A stretch of 60,450 bases of DNA from contig MNCI01013814.1 of the NCBI GenBank assembly GCA_015680685.1, forward strand, positions 1,579 to 62,028. The letters are read 5' to 3'. The position numbers and the translations under genes were made by a program. This DNA is from Gnetum montanum. Lineage: Eukaryota; Streptophyta; Gnetopsida; Gnetales; Gnetaceae. The number at the start of each line of letters is the position of its first letter. Position 1 is the first letter of the stretch. The notes below the pieces were generated by a model. It was not told the origin of the DNA and did not search any database. It worked only from the letters and a program-made list of their open reading frames with translations. This document shows positions 20,552 through 31,160 of this stretch, piece by piece.

Positions 20552-21135
20552 CATAGATGATAGACACTTCTGTAGTTCTGTGTTACCCTTTCCCTGTTAC
20601 CCTTTCCCTGTTGAGATCCCTTTTCCATGTTACATATTCTTTTATTCTTTGATTAGTTGGTTGTGGATTTGTCTCAAGCAAGATTGAGATTCAAAATAAC
20701 ATTTGTGTCAAAGGAATGCAAACAAGGAGAACATTGTTTACTCGGAAAAAAATATACTCCGCTTAGAAAATGTCTGCCAAAGGACACACGGCAAAGGTAA
20801 AGCAGCAGAATCACGGACTTAATATGCATAAGTTAAGTCCCAATTGTAAAATCAAGCCAAACCATTTTTCTCTAGAAAGTTGAATTTCTTTGTTTTATCA
20901 TAGTTATTTATTTTAATTTTCCTTTTTATTTTTTATGATAGAATAACAGGAACCAGTCAAGTCCGCTTTCCAAGGGAGGACAGCTATTTGTAAAAACAAA
21001 TTTGAACCTTTCATTTATTACTCGAACTCCATTTACTATTTTAATTATTTAGATGACATTAAAACGTATGTTTTGGTCCTGCCTTTTAACAAGCCTACTT
21101 CCTGGCAACTGCCCAGGAGACAAGGCTTCAAGGCT
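20552..21135 (+). other. XTH copy 2 3' UTR and downstream duplicated DNA
   Basis: It aligns with 59794-60450 after XTH copy 3 over its full length, including TTTGAACCTTTCATTTATTA and GACAAGGCTTCAAGGCTTCG. A short tandem duplication of GTTACCCTTTCCCT (20580-20608) is unique to copy 2. The alignment reaches the window's right end in copy 3, so the duplicated unit may extend further. Confidence 0.75.
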
Positions 21136-22040
21136 TCGTGAAGTTGGGGAATTTTATTCCTCTACTTACACAATGCTCATACAAAGAAAAAAAAAAATCT
21201 TTTAATAACAGGCTAGGCTAGTTGTAGACTATGCTTTTAATGAATTGCTCTAAGGATGGTAAAGCAACAATCTACCGGTCAACACGGCAACTTCAACTTC
21301 TTGATTCTAAGAGCAACCCGTAACTTGTTAAATGATTTCTTTGCTTCGGGCATTTTCATGGGTTACAAAGTTACTACCACTACCATGTAGCTTCCTATGA
21401 ATACTCTATTTATTGGTCCATTACTTCTTAAAGTAAAAATGATGTCCTTAGAAGTTGAAACTATTTATTAGTTTATAGTCTACATTAATAATCTTTCTTA
21501 TCTTGATTAGATAAATACTTTAAAAAATGATGATGGAAACCTTGTATTTATGATGGCTTCATGAGGGAGTTCTATGGCTTAATCAATGAAATATTCCAAA
21601 GTACAGTTTTTATTTTGATCCTAAACAAGTTTGCAAATTTGTAAAGTAGGTAGTATTTCAAGAATTTGGGAAAATGTAAAAAGATAACAATATTTCTATT
21701 TAAATAGTATTAGAAGAGGTCTTAATTCAAAGGAAAACTATTTATCTATTATTGTTCCTCATTGTTTACGGTGCACAATTAGCAGAGCACAACATAAATG
21801 GGATCTCATAATTTAGGGGTTGAAATAGGTAGATGACTTAACATTTCTCATGAGGAATGAATATGCCAACTAGGTAGTGCAAATCACATTGAAAATAAAT
21901 ACCAAATTTTTCTGGATGTGAGCACTTTAGACATAGATGAAATATTATAGGTGCAAATTTACTTGACTTTTTCCAAATTGTATGAAAAAAACATTTATTA
22001 ATTTTCTTGATGATTTTTTCAAAACTTATGTATATTTCTC
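21136..22040. other. Intergenic, no gene recognised
   Basis: AT-rich DNA with stops in all frames and no similarity to the retroelements or XTH units that I could see. Confidence 0.4.
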
Positions 22041-22184
22041 CTATCCAATAGATCCGAAAGATCTATGAACATAATAAAATTATAGTTTTTAGTTTCATTT
22101 AATATAGTTTTTCAAATAAAAACTAATATGAAACAAAAAATAAAGTCTTATTATGTTCAAAGTTCCAAAGGATCTATTGGACAG
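22041..22184. repeat. Foldback (MITE-like) inverted repeat, about 144 bp
   Basis: The left arm CTATCCAATAGATCC and GAACATAATAAAATT pairs with the right arm AAGTCTTATTATGTTC and GGATCTATTGGACAG. Inner arms (GTTTCATTTAATATAG against CTAATATGAAAC) also pair, so nearly the whole segment folds into one hairpin. No target-site duplication is obvious. Similar TCTATTGGACA/TCTAATGGACA words recur near 22420. Confidence 0.55.
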
Positions 22185-22273
22185 ACAAATAATGTAGCTT
22201 GTTAATTTTCTTATCATAAATGAATTAACAAGAATTATTCATATAGGATGATTATTTAACAATTTATCTTAAT

Positions 22274-22372
22274 AGCTTTACTTGGCTAAAAAAGGTTATC
22301 TCCTATTATAAGTTAATACAAAGGTGCACAATAGTTTTTATTATCATATCATGAAGAAGTTTTTGAAATTGA
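22274..22372 (+). repeat. Diverged copy of a piece of XTH upstream DNA
   Basis: GGTTATCTCCTATTATAAGT, AATAC..AGGTGCACAATAG and ATCATATCATGAAG align with the start of the XTH upstream regions at 18766-18840 and 57350-57420. No XTH remnant follows. It could be a third, older unit or an independent dispersed repeat. Confidence 0.5.
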
Positions 22373-23249
22373 AAATGAGATTGAGGCTTTATTACTTCTA
22401 CAGGCCCATTGGATCTAATGGACAAATATTACATTTTCATGAAAAATAAAGATAGACTCTACAAAATGACCAAGCATTAATGGCAGTAACAAAATCAAAT
22501 CATACATGTTTTTTTGTTGTAACATTATAGTATTGTCCCAAATGGGTAGTCACAACACAAGAAAGAAACACACNACCACAATCTTATGAATCCTTAAGAA
22601 CTACTTTAGAGAATTTTTCTTACCTTGAGATATGTAAGCTATGAGTATATGTAATGAACTGACATACGGTTTTTGCTTCTAAAGGTAATAAAGCATATTC
22701 ACATAATAACATTGAGTAAGGTTTTTGCATCTTTACCTTTAACATATCAAAAAGAAAATATTTAATAATGGACTATTCACATGAATTTTCCCATGGTAGG
22801 TACTTCAGCTTACTACAGTTGATGGCATAGGATTTAAATTGGTTTTGCAGTTCAACTTTCCATGTGATAATAAAATAACAATCAATGTTCAATCAAAGCA
22901 ACTTGATGATTCTGAGAGTGATTTGTAGCTTGCTAAATGAGACAAATGATGATACTTTCCCATCATATGTGTCGATGGGCTATAAGATAAGGTAGTAAAA
23001 AATCTATGGGGTTGACTAGTAACATACATGCCATGACATACTCATGTGGTCATGATATGTCATGATCCAAACAAAAGGTCAATGCATATTATATGAATTC
23101 CATATTCAAACCAAACCAAATAAATAAAGCATACCATAGGATTCAAAATTTGGGTGTCTCTCTAGAACTACAATTTTATGGTTGTATCTCTAGCAGTTGA
23201 CACTTAAGTGAAGCTCATTTTTATGCTTTGTTTTCTTGCAGCACCTTGC
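22373..23249. other. Intergenic, no gene recognised; one ambiguous base
   Basis: AT-rich, no coding features. The base at 22574 is N. A copia element's upstream part may extend into the right end. Confidence 0.4.
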
Positions 23250-25280
23250 ATGTTGAATGCTTTAGTTTATGGCTTGGATAGAGTAGTGTGTATAAAGATT
23301 ATGCACCTTTAGTTAGCCAAAGAGATGTGGGAGCATCTTCAAGTGATCTATATAGGAGATGATAAAGTGAAGAAGTCTAAGTCATAATCCTTACGAGTGC
23401 ATTTTAATGCATTGAGGATGGAAGAGAATGAAAATATTGACAATTTCTTCAACAAAGTAGATGAGATCATTAGCAAGATGATCATGCTTGGTGAAGCACA
23501 ATCAGATGATATAATCTACCATAAAATTTTATCTATCTTACCTAGCAAATTTGAAGCAAATGTTTCTTCCATTGAAGTGGAAAAAGGTATCTCTAGTTTG
23601 ATAGTAGCAAAGCTCTATAGTATTCTTTCAGCCTTGGAAATCAGAAATGAAGGTACTAATTGTTTCAAAAAAAAAGGAGTAAATTGCCTTTAGAGCTAAA
23701 GCTAAAAAATTGGACACAATAAGGAATTGTCAACATCATATTCAAATTCTAATAAGGAGATGGCTAATCTTGCCAGAAAGCTTAGAAGGCTCAAAATGAT
23801 GAAGGCTAGTAAGAACATAACTAAGTCTTTTTCTTGTTATTATTTTGGTGAAATAGGTCATTCGATTACTATGTATTTGAAGAAGAAGAAGGATGAAGAA
23901 AATCAAAAAAAATCAAACCACTACGATCGAACAAACGAACACTCAATACAGGTTTGATAAATTAAAAGCTCAATTAGTTGAGATTTAGAATCAATTAGAG
24001 CATTTATAGATTAGTATAGAAATTAAGAATGTTAAGGAAAATTCTTTTGCCCATTTTGCTTATACTGATATAATAGCTAATGATATTAATACTGTTACAC
24101 AAGATTTATTTTCATTTCCAGCCATTATTAAGAACATTGATTCAAATGATGTTCTCGAAGCTTTATGTCTACTGATCCAAATGAGCAAGGAACTTCTAGT
24201 ACTACTGAGACTATAGGTTCAAGTAAAGATGAAGATGGACCAAACCCATTAAACATAGTTGAATATGAAGAAGTTGGGAACATTGATCTAGAAGGGCTAA
24301 TGGAGCAATTGGAAATGGTAGTCAAAGTTAGTGAAAAAATAAATAAATTTTTAAAGGAAAGGGAGACAGAAATCAAGAGTTATAAGATAAAGTTTGAAGT
24401 AGCTGAACAAGAAAATTTAAAGCTAAAAGAGTAGGTGCTACTACTAAAGAAGGATATGAAAGATAAGGCTACTCAAGTAACATATGATATATTCAGCAGG
24501 TTCACTTGTAGCTTAGAATAACTCAAGGATATTTTCAATAATGGATGGTCTAGTGATGACAAGAGGGGTCTTGGTTAAGATGTTGAATCTTCAAAAAGGC
24601 CATCTTCAATAAAAGAATCAGTCTAAAAGATAAATGTCCAAATATGGCCTCCATAGTTACTGACTATGAGCTTACAAATAGGAAAGGGAATTCTTCCTAC
24701 TCCAAGAATTCCAATCATCAGGTATGATCCAAAAGCACCAACTAATGTCTTTGAAGGATATTGTTTTAAATATGGAATACAAGGTCATAAAGCAGGATTT
24801 TGTAAATTAGAAATTTTTCCTATTATAAAAATATGTAGTATTCCCTTGCTACTAAGCATTTTTCAAGAAATAATAGAATAATACAATACATTTGGAAACC
24901 AATCAATAAAAGAGCTCTCCTCATACAAATAGCCTTAAAGAGCTCTTATAGTCTAGAGACATGTTTTCTTAATAGCAGTTACTCTCAACATGGTGATAAA
25001 TAAAAATTCATCATACTAAACCTTTTAACAGAGTAAAAGTAACCTTTGATGACAAAGGTAAAGTTGTGGTAAGAGGTATTGGTTTAGTTAAAATTCATGA
25101 TAATTTTCTTAAAGTTTAGAATGTGTATAATGTTGATGGTTTACATTATAACTTATTAAGATTTAGGAAAGTTTTTAAGAGAAGGTTATGATATCTATTT
25201 CATGAATGAAAAATGTATATTAGAGAATAATGAAAAGGATTTTAAATCCTATGTTACTTGAGCAAGAAATAATTTATATT
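23250..25280 (+). mobile_element. Ty1/copia remnant: gag and start of pol
   Basis: A copia gag of the UBN2 type is visible: AKEMWEHLQVIYIGDDKVKK (about 23318), then LRMEENENIDNFFNKVDEII (23403) and KILSILPSKFEANVSSIE. A first zinc-knuckle remnant CYYFGEIGHSITMY (about 23833) has lost two Cys. A Glu/Lys-rich stretch (24165-24434) predicts a coiled coil, and a second knuckle-like motif CFKYGIQGHKAGFC lies near 24753-24794. The pre-integrase block VTFDDKGKVVVRGIG ... NVYNVDGLHYNLL (about 25038-25160) follows. No protease core, integrase core, RT or LTR was recognised; the rest appears deleted. The element is unrelated to the gypsy elements around it and has many stops. Confidence 0.75.
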
Positions 25281-25723
25281 TTATTAATAGAATATTTTAA
25301 CAATGCACTATTCACATGAATTTGGAAATAGTCGATACTTCAGTTTTTCATAGTTGACGATGTAGGATTTAAAATAATTTTCTACTTTAACTTTTTACTA
25401 TCATTGCATTAGATAGGATCATGAGCTAGTGCTCTAGCAAGTTATCCAGCCATAGTCTACAGATGTGAAAACAAAATAATCTTTTAGTAAAGCAATTGAT
25501 CCAGTTCTACGATCATAACCTATAGCCCCAACAATGTAACTAGTTCATAGGTAGCTGAAGGGTAAAATGCCTTTTGATTTCTGCAAATGATCAATTTACA
25601 ACTATGATTTTGATGGACATTGTGGTAGTCTGATAACAAAGACCTATAACAATCAATTTACCAGTTAATTAGTGCAACTTGATTATGCTCAGAGCAATCT
25701 GTATGCTAAATGATTTATGCCCA
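25281..25723. other. Unassigned sequence before element C
   Basis: No gene or clear repeat seen. It may be the remaining copia tail or host DNA. Confidence 0.35.
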
Positions 25724-26672
25724 TTGATAAATCATTAGTTGGCTGAGATGTCGTAGATGCGATGTTGCATCTATTTGATAAAGTTCATTTTTCTTGTCTA
25801 ATGATATCATAACTATGATATAGTATCTGCGATATCATAGATCTGATATCGTAGCACAAGTTCTGTCATCATATATGTGATATCATGGGATGTGTGCTAG
25901 CCTATAAATACAACACTTAGGCACATGGATCTACATAAGTTTCATTCCATCCTTAGGTAGATTCTTGCAGTTTTGTTTCATACTTTTAGTAATAGAGTGA
26001 ATGTCAATAGTGTGGTGTTGAGTAACTGTATAGAATCTTTATTCGAGGGAAGTGTACTTGGGTACAGTTCATGTCCAAAAATAAAGATGGAGATTTTTTT
26101 TCATCATTGTAGCATCCACTTAGTTTTACCATTTTAATTAGCATAGTTTCACCCTTTTCTTAGTTTAATCATTTACATTTCCAAGTACTTTGACTTTCTT
26201 GTTCATTAGTAAACCAGAATGAGTATGACTAGTTTCAAGCATTTAAGTGTAATTGTTTGGTACTCCTAATAGTGTTATAGCTTGGTTCACTTAGTAGCAT
26301 AATTCTTAGTAACCTAGTAATGGTTACAAAAGCCCAAGGTGTGTATAGTAATCCATGACCAGATGCTCATCACTCTAGGCTAGAGTAGATTTACCTTACC
26401 ATCATTACTTGGACTTAGGACTAAATTTCATTCCCAATTATGTTTATTGCTAGGAGTAATCACGGCCTAACAACATCGATTATCATATGCCTCACTTTGG
26501 ACTAAACCATACATAACAAAGCTACCACTAGTCCAAATGGGAAGATAGCATCCTGCAATCAATTCTTAACAATCTAAATGCCACAACTAGTCCCATCCAT
26601 GAAATTTGACCAGATCATGCATGAATGCTTGTGATTCATATGGTTGGGTGTAGGGGTACTTACTACTCATCA
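25724..26672 (+). repeat. Element C 5' LTR
   Basis: The end ACTACTCATCA before the primer-binding site is clear; the start TGATAAATC is inferred. U3 (25740-25895) is full of GATATC/GATATA motifs. The TATA box CCTATAAATAC is at about 25903, and an AATAAAGATGGAG signal lies near 26080. Confidence 0.7.
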
Positions 26673-26673
26673 T

Positions 26674-26691
26674 TGGTGTCATTGCTAGGGA
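26674..26691 (+). other. Element C primer-binding site (tRNA-Asp type)
   Basis: TGGTGTCATTGCTAGGGA lies one base after the LTR end. Its differences from the tRNA-Asp complement are all transitions. Confidence 0.75.
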
Positions 26692-26786
26692 TGGTGCTAG
26701 TTATCTAAATTAATTATATTATATACAATCATTGTCAACATATTAACGATTTATCTTTTAGAAAAAATTAATATTGTAATTCACAC

Positions 26787-27690
26787 ATGTTATCAAATAA
26801 AATCATGTTTTTTTCACATAGGATCCATAATGCATCATATGATGAAAACACTAGTAGGAAAAATGATAGGATCTATACTAAGAAAAACTGGAGTAAACAA
26901 CCACAAGCAAGGGTTTCCTATGCTCATTTAGACCCTTACTACACTCAAAGACTACATTCAACTAATGCAAACAATCCTAGAGGAGATGGAGTAAGTCCTA
27001 GAACAAGGAGGGCCTTAAGGTCTATGAGCTCTTCCAAACCTAATAGAGATAAATTAAGGAACCATAGGGGGAGATATAACAACCATGGCAATTCTGCTAG
27101 TTCTCAATCTTCCTCTTCCTCTTCCATGTCTAGTTCTAATAAGGATGAATTTAGGTATAGAAATAGAGATATAGTAAGGGGTCAAGATAAAGATAGAAAT
27201 AGAAATAGACGAGATCATCAAAGTGAACATATACAAGATCATCATAATCAAACAAATAGAAATAGAAATCATCACCACGACATGTCTGATGATGATGAAC
27301 CCTTGTTGGCTACTAGGAGCATGACACAAATAATGGAGGTAGTTAGAATACCCCACAAGCATCAAAGGGAAAGCTGTATCAACAGGCTTAATATGAATAC
27401 ATTGCTAAATTTGAGAGAGGCTATAACTCTAATCCAAAACATCACTTATAAGCCTTCCATGATAATTGTGCCTTGCAAAACACCAGAGTGAGTGGCAAAA
27501 GCTTAAGCTATTTCCTAGGATACTAGTTGATGAAGTTGAAAGTTAGTATACATTATTGGAACTAAATTCAATCCATCGATGGTCTATAATGCTAGAACAC
27601 TTCAACAAGAAATACCAAACGTATGTGAGAGTGTCCAACCTGAGAAAACAAACCCAAGGATGGAGGCAAGAAAAATATAGATCCATGGAT
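26787..27690 (+). pseudogene. Element C gag, truncated
   Basis: Open from 26787 to 27491 (234 codons), the longest open gag piece apart from E's PR frame. It contains RVSYAHLDPYY, a Ser-rich run (SSQSSSSSSMSSSNKDEF) and an Arg/Asn/His/Asp-rich tract (DKDRNRNRRDHQSEH...NRNHHHDMSDDDEPLLATRS), then the start of the capsid domain (RESCINRLNMNTLLN). After a shift the domain continues (SIHRWSIMLEHFNKKYQTY, then VSNLRKQTQGWRQE) to RSMDPSM at the palindromic junction. The low-complexity basic tract resembles a splicing-factor RS domain but belongs to gag, as alignment with A, B and E shows. Confidence 0.72.
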
Positions 27691-29065
27691 CCATCCATGA
27701 AGTAGTGGATCAATGATATTTTGATGCATATTAGTAAGTGGAAGCATGGATTATAGTTTTCCCTAGAGAGATTAGACATTGAACATAATATCCATAGGGG
27801 TCATGTTGCCTATGTGGATACTATTGCCTTAGTGGTGGCAATCCCCATGCTTGTGGTTGTTGCCACTACTATTGGTATTGCTCTTGCAATTGAGGATAAG
27901 CCCCATTAGGATAGTATGTTTGTTGGTAGGATTGTCGAAAGTTACCTTGTGGATAAGGTAGCCTTCTAGACATTTTTTTAACAAATTTTGGGTTAATTAC
28001 ATATGCCCTAGACTCTCGTAAGTGGGCCATAACAGGGCAACATCCCTTAGGATGTTCATATTAGCACACTTTGCTTCCTTCATCATCCTCTGAACTAGAG
28101 TTTGTTAATTCCTCCACTATAGTAACTTTTCCTTTATTCCTATACTTCTCTCATCCATTTTCCATTCTTTTCCTTACCTTAGTTTAAGGCTTGTTCAGTC
28201 TTTTCCTCAACTATCTTCAGTGCTATAGCAAATTTCTCATTTATGGAATCCCACATTTTCTCTACCTTGGTTGCAATGTCATTAACCAATTTTTGAATTG
28301 GTAGTCTTTTGTTGATTTGTATCTTCCAAATTTTCTTCTTCTTATGATTCACATATTCTTACATCCTTTTTCTTGATTGTGGGATCTCTATTGTACTCTT
28401 CAATTGATTCTCTTTTTCTTCACTCTTATTCTTTTGTGACTTGCTTAATGAGAGCTATCATCTTGGATAACATACCTTAGGCATACATTCTAAGAGTTTC
28501 TCTTGTCTTATTTCACAATCCATCAATGATGTGTTGTAATTGTTCCCATTGAGAAAATCTGTGGCTTGGGCACCTATGTAGTAGAGAATAGTATGTAGCC
28601 ATTGTCACATCAAGGGATTCATGTATCCCTTGTTTCCATCCTTTTGAATCTATTTTCTCAAGTCAAACACTCTAGAATAAGTTTGATATTTGTCATTAAA
28701 GATCTCTAGCATGGTACTCTATCTTCAAATTGATTCCAAATCTAAGGATCTATACTAGCTCTCTAGTTTCTTTATGAGTGTTCTAGGAAACAAGTTTAGT
28801 TTTTGCTAGTCATTTTCAATATTTTGTAGGGCATAGGAATGATGAAGGTTTTGGAGATGATGTTGTGGATCTACATTGTATCTACCTTCAAATTTTAGAA
28901 TATTATTTATGTTAAGTCACTTGATGTGACTGTCCCTTACATGCCTAGTAGGAATATACACTACTTCTCTAATGTTGATCATGTTTCAAGTGGCCAGTAT
29001 GGGTTCTTCATAGTCCTCGGGTTTATGGGATCTATTGTAATGGTGACCCCTCTAATGCTCATGAT

Positions 29066-29114
<49 letters not shown>

Positions 29115-29850
29115 GTGTATAGTCCTGTCTCTTCTTTGCTCATAATTGTCCTCTTCTTCATCAAGATATCTTCTTCAATGTACATATCTCTCATGATCCC
29201 TTCATCTCTCCCCATCATGATCCCTCATTCTTCTTTCTCTCTTGTCAAAATCTATAAATGAGTATGAGGAGGAAGCAAAAGGAGTTGGAGAATGATATTA
29301 GCTTCTTCTCCTTCTGTGACTCCTTGATTTGTCTCTCTTTAATTCAATGGAGGTCTTAGGCCTCGAGTTCCTCCTAAGTCTAGAGTCTTCCTTATCTTTT
29401 CTAAGTATTTCTATAAGAGCTAAATGCAATTGTATCTTGATAGGATCTTTGATATAGATAATTAGTGTTTGAGATTGAGATCCATGGGTTTAATATAATT
29501 TCTTTGTTTGGAACATATCATCATCTCTTTCCTCTAGGACAATTGTTTGAGGTACTTTCATTTCCTTTTCAAGCTCATGTCTTGTTTCCATGTCAACATC
29601 CCTTCTTACTAGAACCTCTGTTGGTTGGTATAGCCTGGTCATGTGATTGGTAATGTAGTAACCTTCTTGCACATGGCCAAGGTTTGACCTTATCAAGGTT
29701 ACTTGCAACACTAATGGTGCAAAATGTTCAAGAGGAAAGATAGTGTTGCCTTGTAAATCTCTCCATCTTAGTGGTTCATCCTAGTGAAAGACAAATGCAA
29801 AGTTAGGATAGTATGGATCAGTATGAGCATAGGAGATTTTAGCATGCATT
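27691..29850 (-). pseudogene. Element B' gag (broken)
   Basis: Minus strand. The N-terminal block SYAHTDPYYPNFAFVF lies near 29830, LQVTLIRSNLGHVQEGYY near 29711-29660, an Arg/Glu-rich part with an expanded (GA)n tract at 29112-29067, and the zinc motif with EHPKGC near 28050. Stops are frequent. Confidence 0.7.
29067..29112 (+). repeat. (CT)n microsatellite, about 23 units
   Basis: An uninterrupted CT run. On the minus strand it is (AG)n, which would read as alternating Arg-Glu in gag. Element B has only a short RERE here, so the run expanded in B' after the two copies separated. Confidence 0.9.
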
Positions 29851-30036
29851 AGCGTACTCCAATTATTCTTCATTATATTACTTGTCATAACTCTTATTAA
29901 ATTTAGAAGCCACATTAAATGTTTGATGCTTTAAGTATGTACTTTGGAAATAATTAGTTTACATGTGAAAGTTGTACTTGATGATTCTTAACACAACAAA
30001 CTTTGTAAAATCAACTACTTAGCAAACATTGATACA

Positions 30037-30054
30037 TTCTTGGTAATGACACCA
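30037..30054 (-). other. Element B' primer-binding site
   Basis: Minus strand TGGTGTCATTACCAAGAA, separated by one base from the LTR end (TGGTGAGTGG on the plus strand at 30056). It is the tRNA-Asp type with transitions. Confidence 0.7.
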
Positions 30055-30055
30055 A

Positions 30056-30460
30056 TGGTGAGTGGTTGGGTATTCCAACACTTCAAAATACAAATCACGA
30101 GTGTACATGTGTGACCTAATTATAATTCGTGAATGGCCAATGTAAGTATGCTAGTGGTTGATGTTAGGTTCATGATCATTATCTCCTCATGTTAAGTTAC
30201 TAAAGTTCAAGCTATATGGTTTAACTCTTAGTGAGGCATATGCTATGTTGATGTTGTTGGCTCAAACTAAGACCAAGTGTAAACATAGCTAAAATAGAGT
30301 AATACAATCTAAGCCTAAGTGTAATGAAAGTAAAGAGACTATTCTAGCCTATGGGCAATAAGTATTCTCTCATAGCTTGCTGTACATGTCAAGGGCTCAT
30401 GTAACTATTACTAGGATTACCAAGTGAATCTATTACTAAGTGAATCAAGTGAATTTACTA
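30056..30460 (-). repeat. Element B' 5' LTR, partial
   Basis: Starts (plus strand) TGGTGAGTGGTTGGGTATTC and shares the GTTGATGTTGTTGGCTC to CACTACTAG stretch with B. U3 and TATA are missing. The bases from about 30330 to 30486 recur at 57188-57355. Confidence 0.7.
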
Positions 30461-30489
30461 CTAGATTTTCTTGCCAAGAAAAGTTATCA

Positions 30490-31160
30490 CCATCCAAAAA
30501 TTTATAATAGTAATGCCCAGAAATAGTATCCAACACCTGGTCCACAAATGGAAATGGAAAATGATCTTTGAACATCGCCATGTTCAACAGCCTAAAATCA
30601 ATACAGGCCTATCACTTGCCACCTTTCTTTGGCACAATTACAAGTGGGCTAATCCACTCACTATCCACAATTGGATAGATGAACCCTACCTTGAGGAGTT
30701 ATTTAGTTTTCTTTTCAATGATCTATTTCAATTTGGGATTTAACCACTACTATGATTACCTCTTTGGCTTCATGGCCAGATTAGTATAGATGTGATGCTA
30801 GCATATCCTAGGATCAATTCCTATGAGTTCAAGATATGACCAAGCAAAGACTATTGGCCATTTGTTGAGAATCTTCAACAACATCCTTTTCTACTTTGGA
30901 GCAAGGTTGGCATTGATTATCATGGACTTCTCATTTTTCAGGAAATGCATATTCCATGCCGTAGGTAGAGTTTTCAACTCTAAACATTCATGTTTAAAAC
31001 TATCATGAATTTTGATCTCTCCCCAATTGGTATCATTTGGTTCATCATCAAAGAGTTGGTAATGAACTTGCTCCATTTCATCCATGCCTTCAACATAGGC
31101 ATAAATTAGAATCTTAGTAGGTTCCATGCAAAGTGTGCTACTTTCAAAATCAGCTATCAA
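30490..31160 (-). pseudogene. Element F RT N-part and PR-RT linker
   Basis: Minus strand: linker at 31160-30891 (LCMEPTKILIYAYVEGMDEM ... NWGEIKIHDSFKHECLEL), then WVSPLVIVPKKGGK, CIDFRLLNMAMFKDHFPFPF and VDQVLDTISGHYYYKFLDG, where the element is cut. The RT catalytic centre is not present. Confidence 0.75.

Larger units (their letters stand above)
25724..27690 (+). mobile_element. Gypsy element C, 5' part only
   Basis: Contains a 5' LTR, primer-binding site and the first half of gag on the plus strand. It then stops at a 12-bp palindrome (27680-27691), after which the sequence is minus-strand gag of element B'. C is related to B and B' (gag N-terminus SYAHLDPYY against SYAHTDPYY). No 3' LTR was found, so a rearrangement removed most of it. 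Confidence 0.72.
27691..30486 (-). mobile_element. Gypsy element B' (gag, leader and 5' LTR)
   Basis: Minus-strand relative of B, about 90 percent similar by eye over gag. Order from right: 5' LTR (30460-30056), primer-binding site (30054-30037), leader, gag (29720-27691). It is cut by element C at the left. At the right the LTR continues into 26 bp (CTTTGCTTGCCAAGAAAAG-like, 30461-30486) that belong to XTH upstream DNA, then into element F. Its position relative to XTH copy 3 mirrors that of B relative to copy 2. Confidence 0.72.

Noticed and set aside
26787-27491. Open 234-codon frame with Arg/Ser/His-rich tracts, resembling an SR splicing factor
   Set aside because: Alignment with gag of A, B and E, and its place right after an LTR and primer-binding site, make it gag.
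29067-29112. CT run as a GAGA-factor promoter element
   Set aside because: It lies inside gag of a broken element and is absent from the sister copy, so simple repeat expansion explains it.
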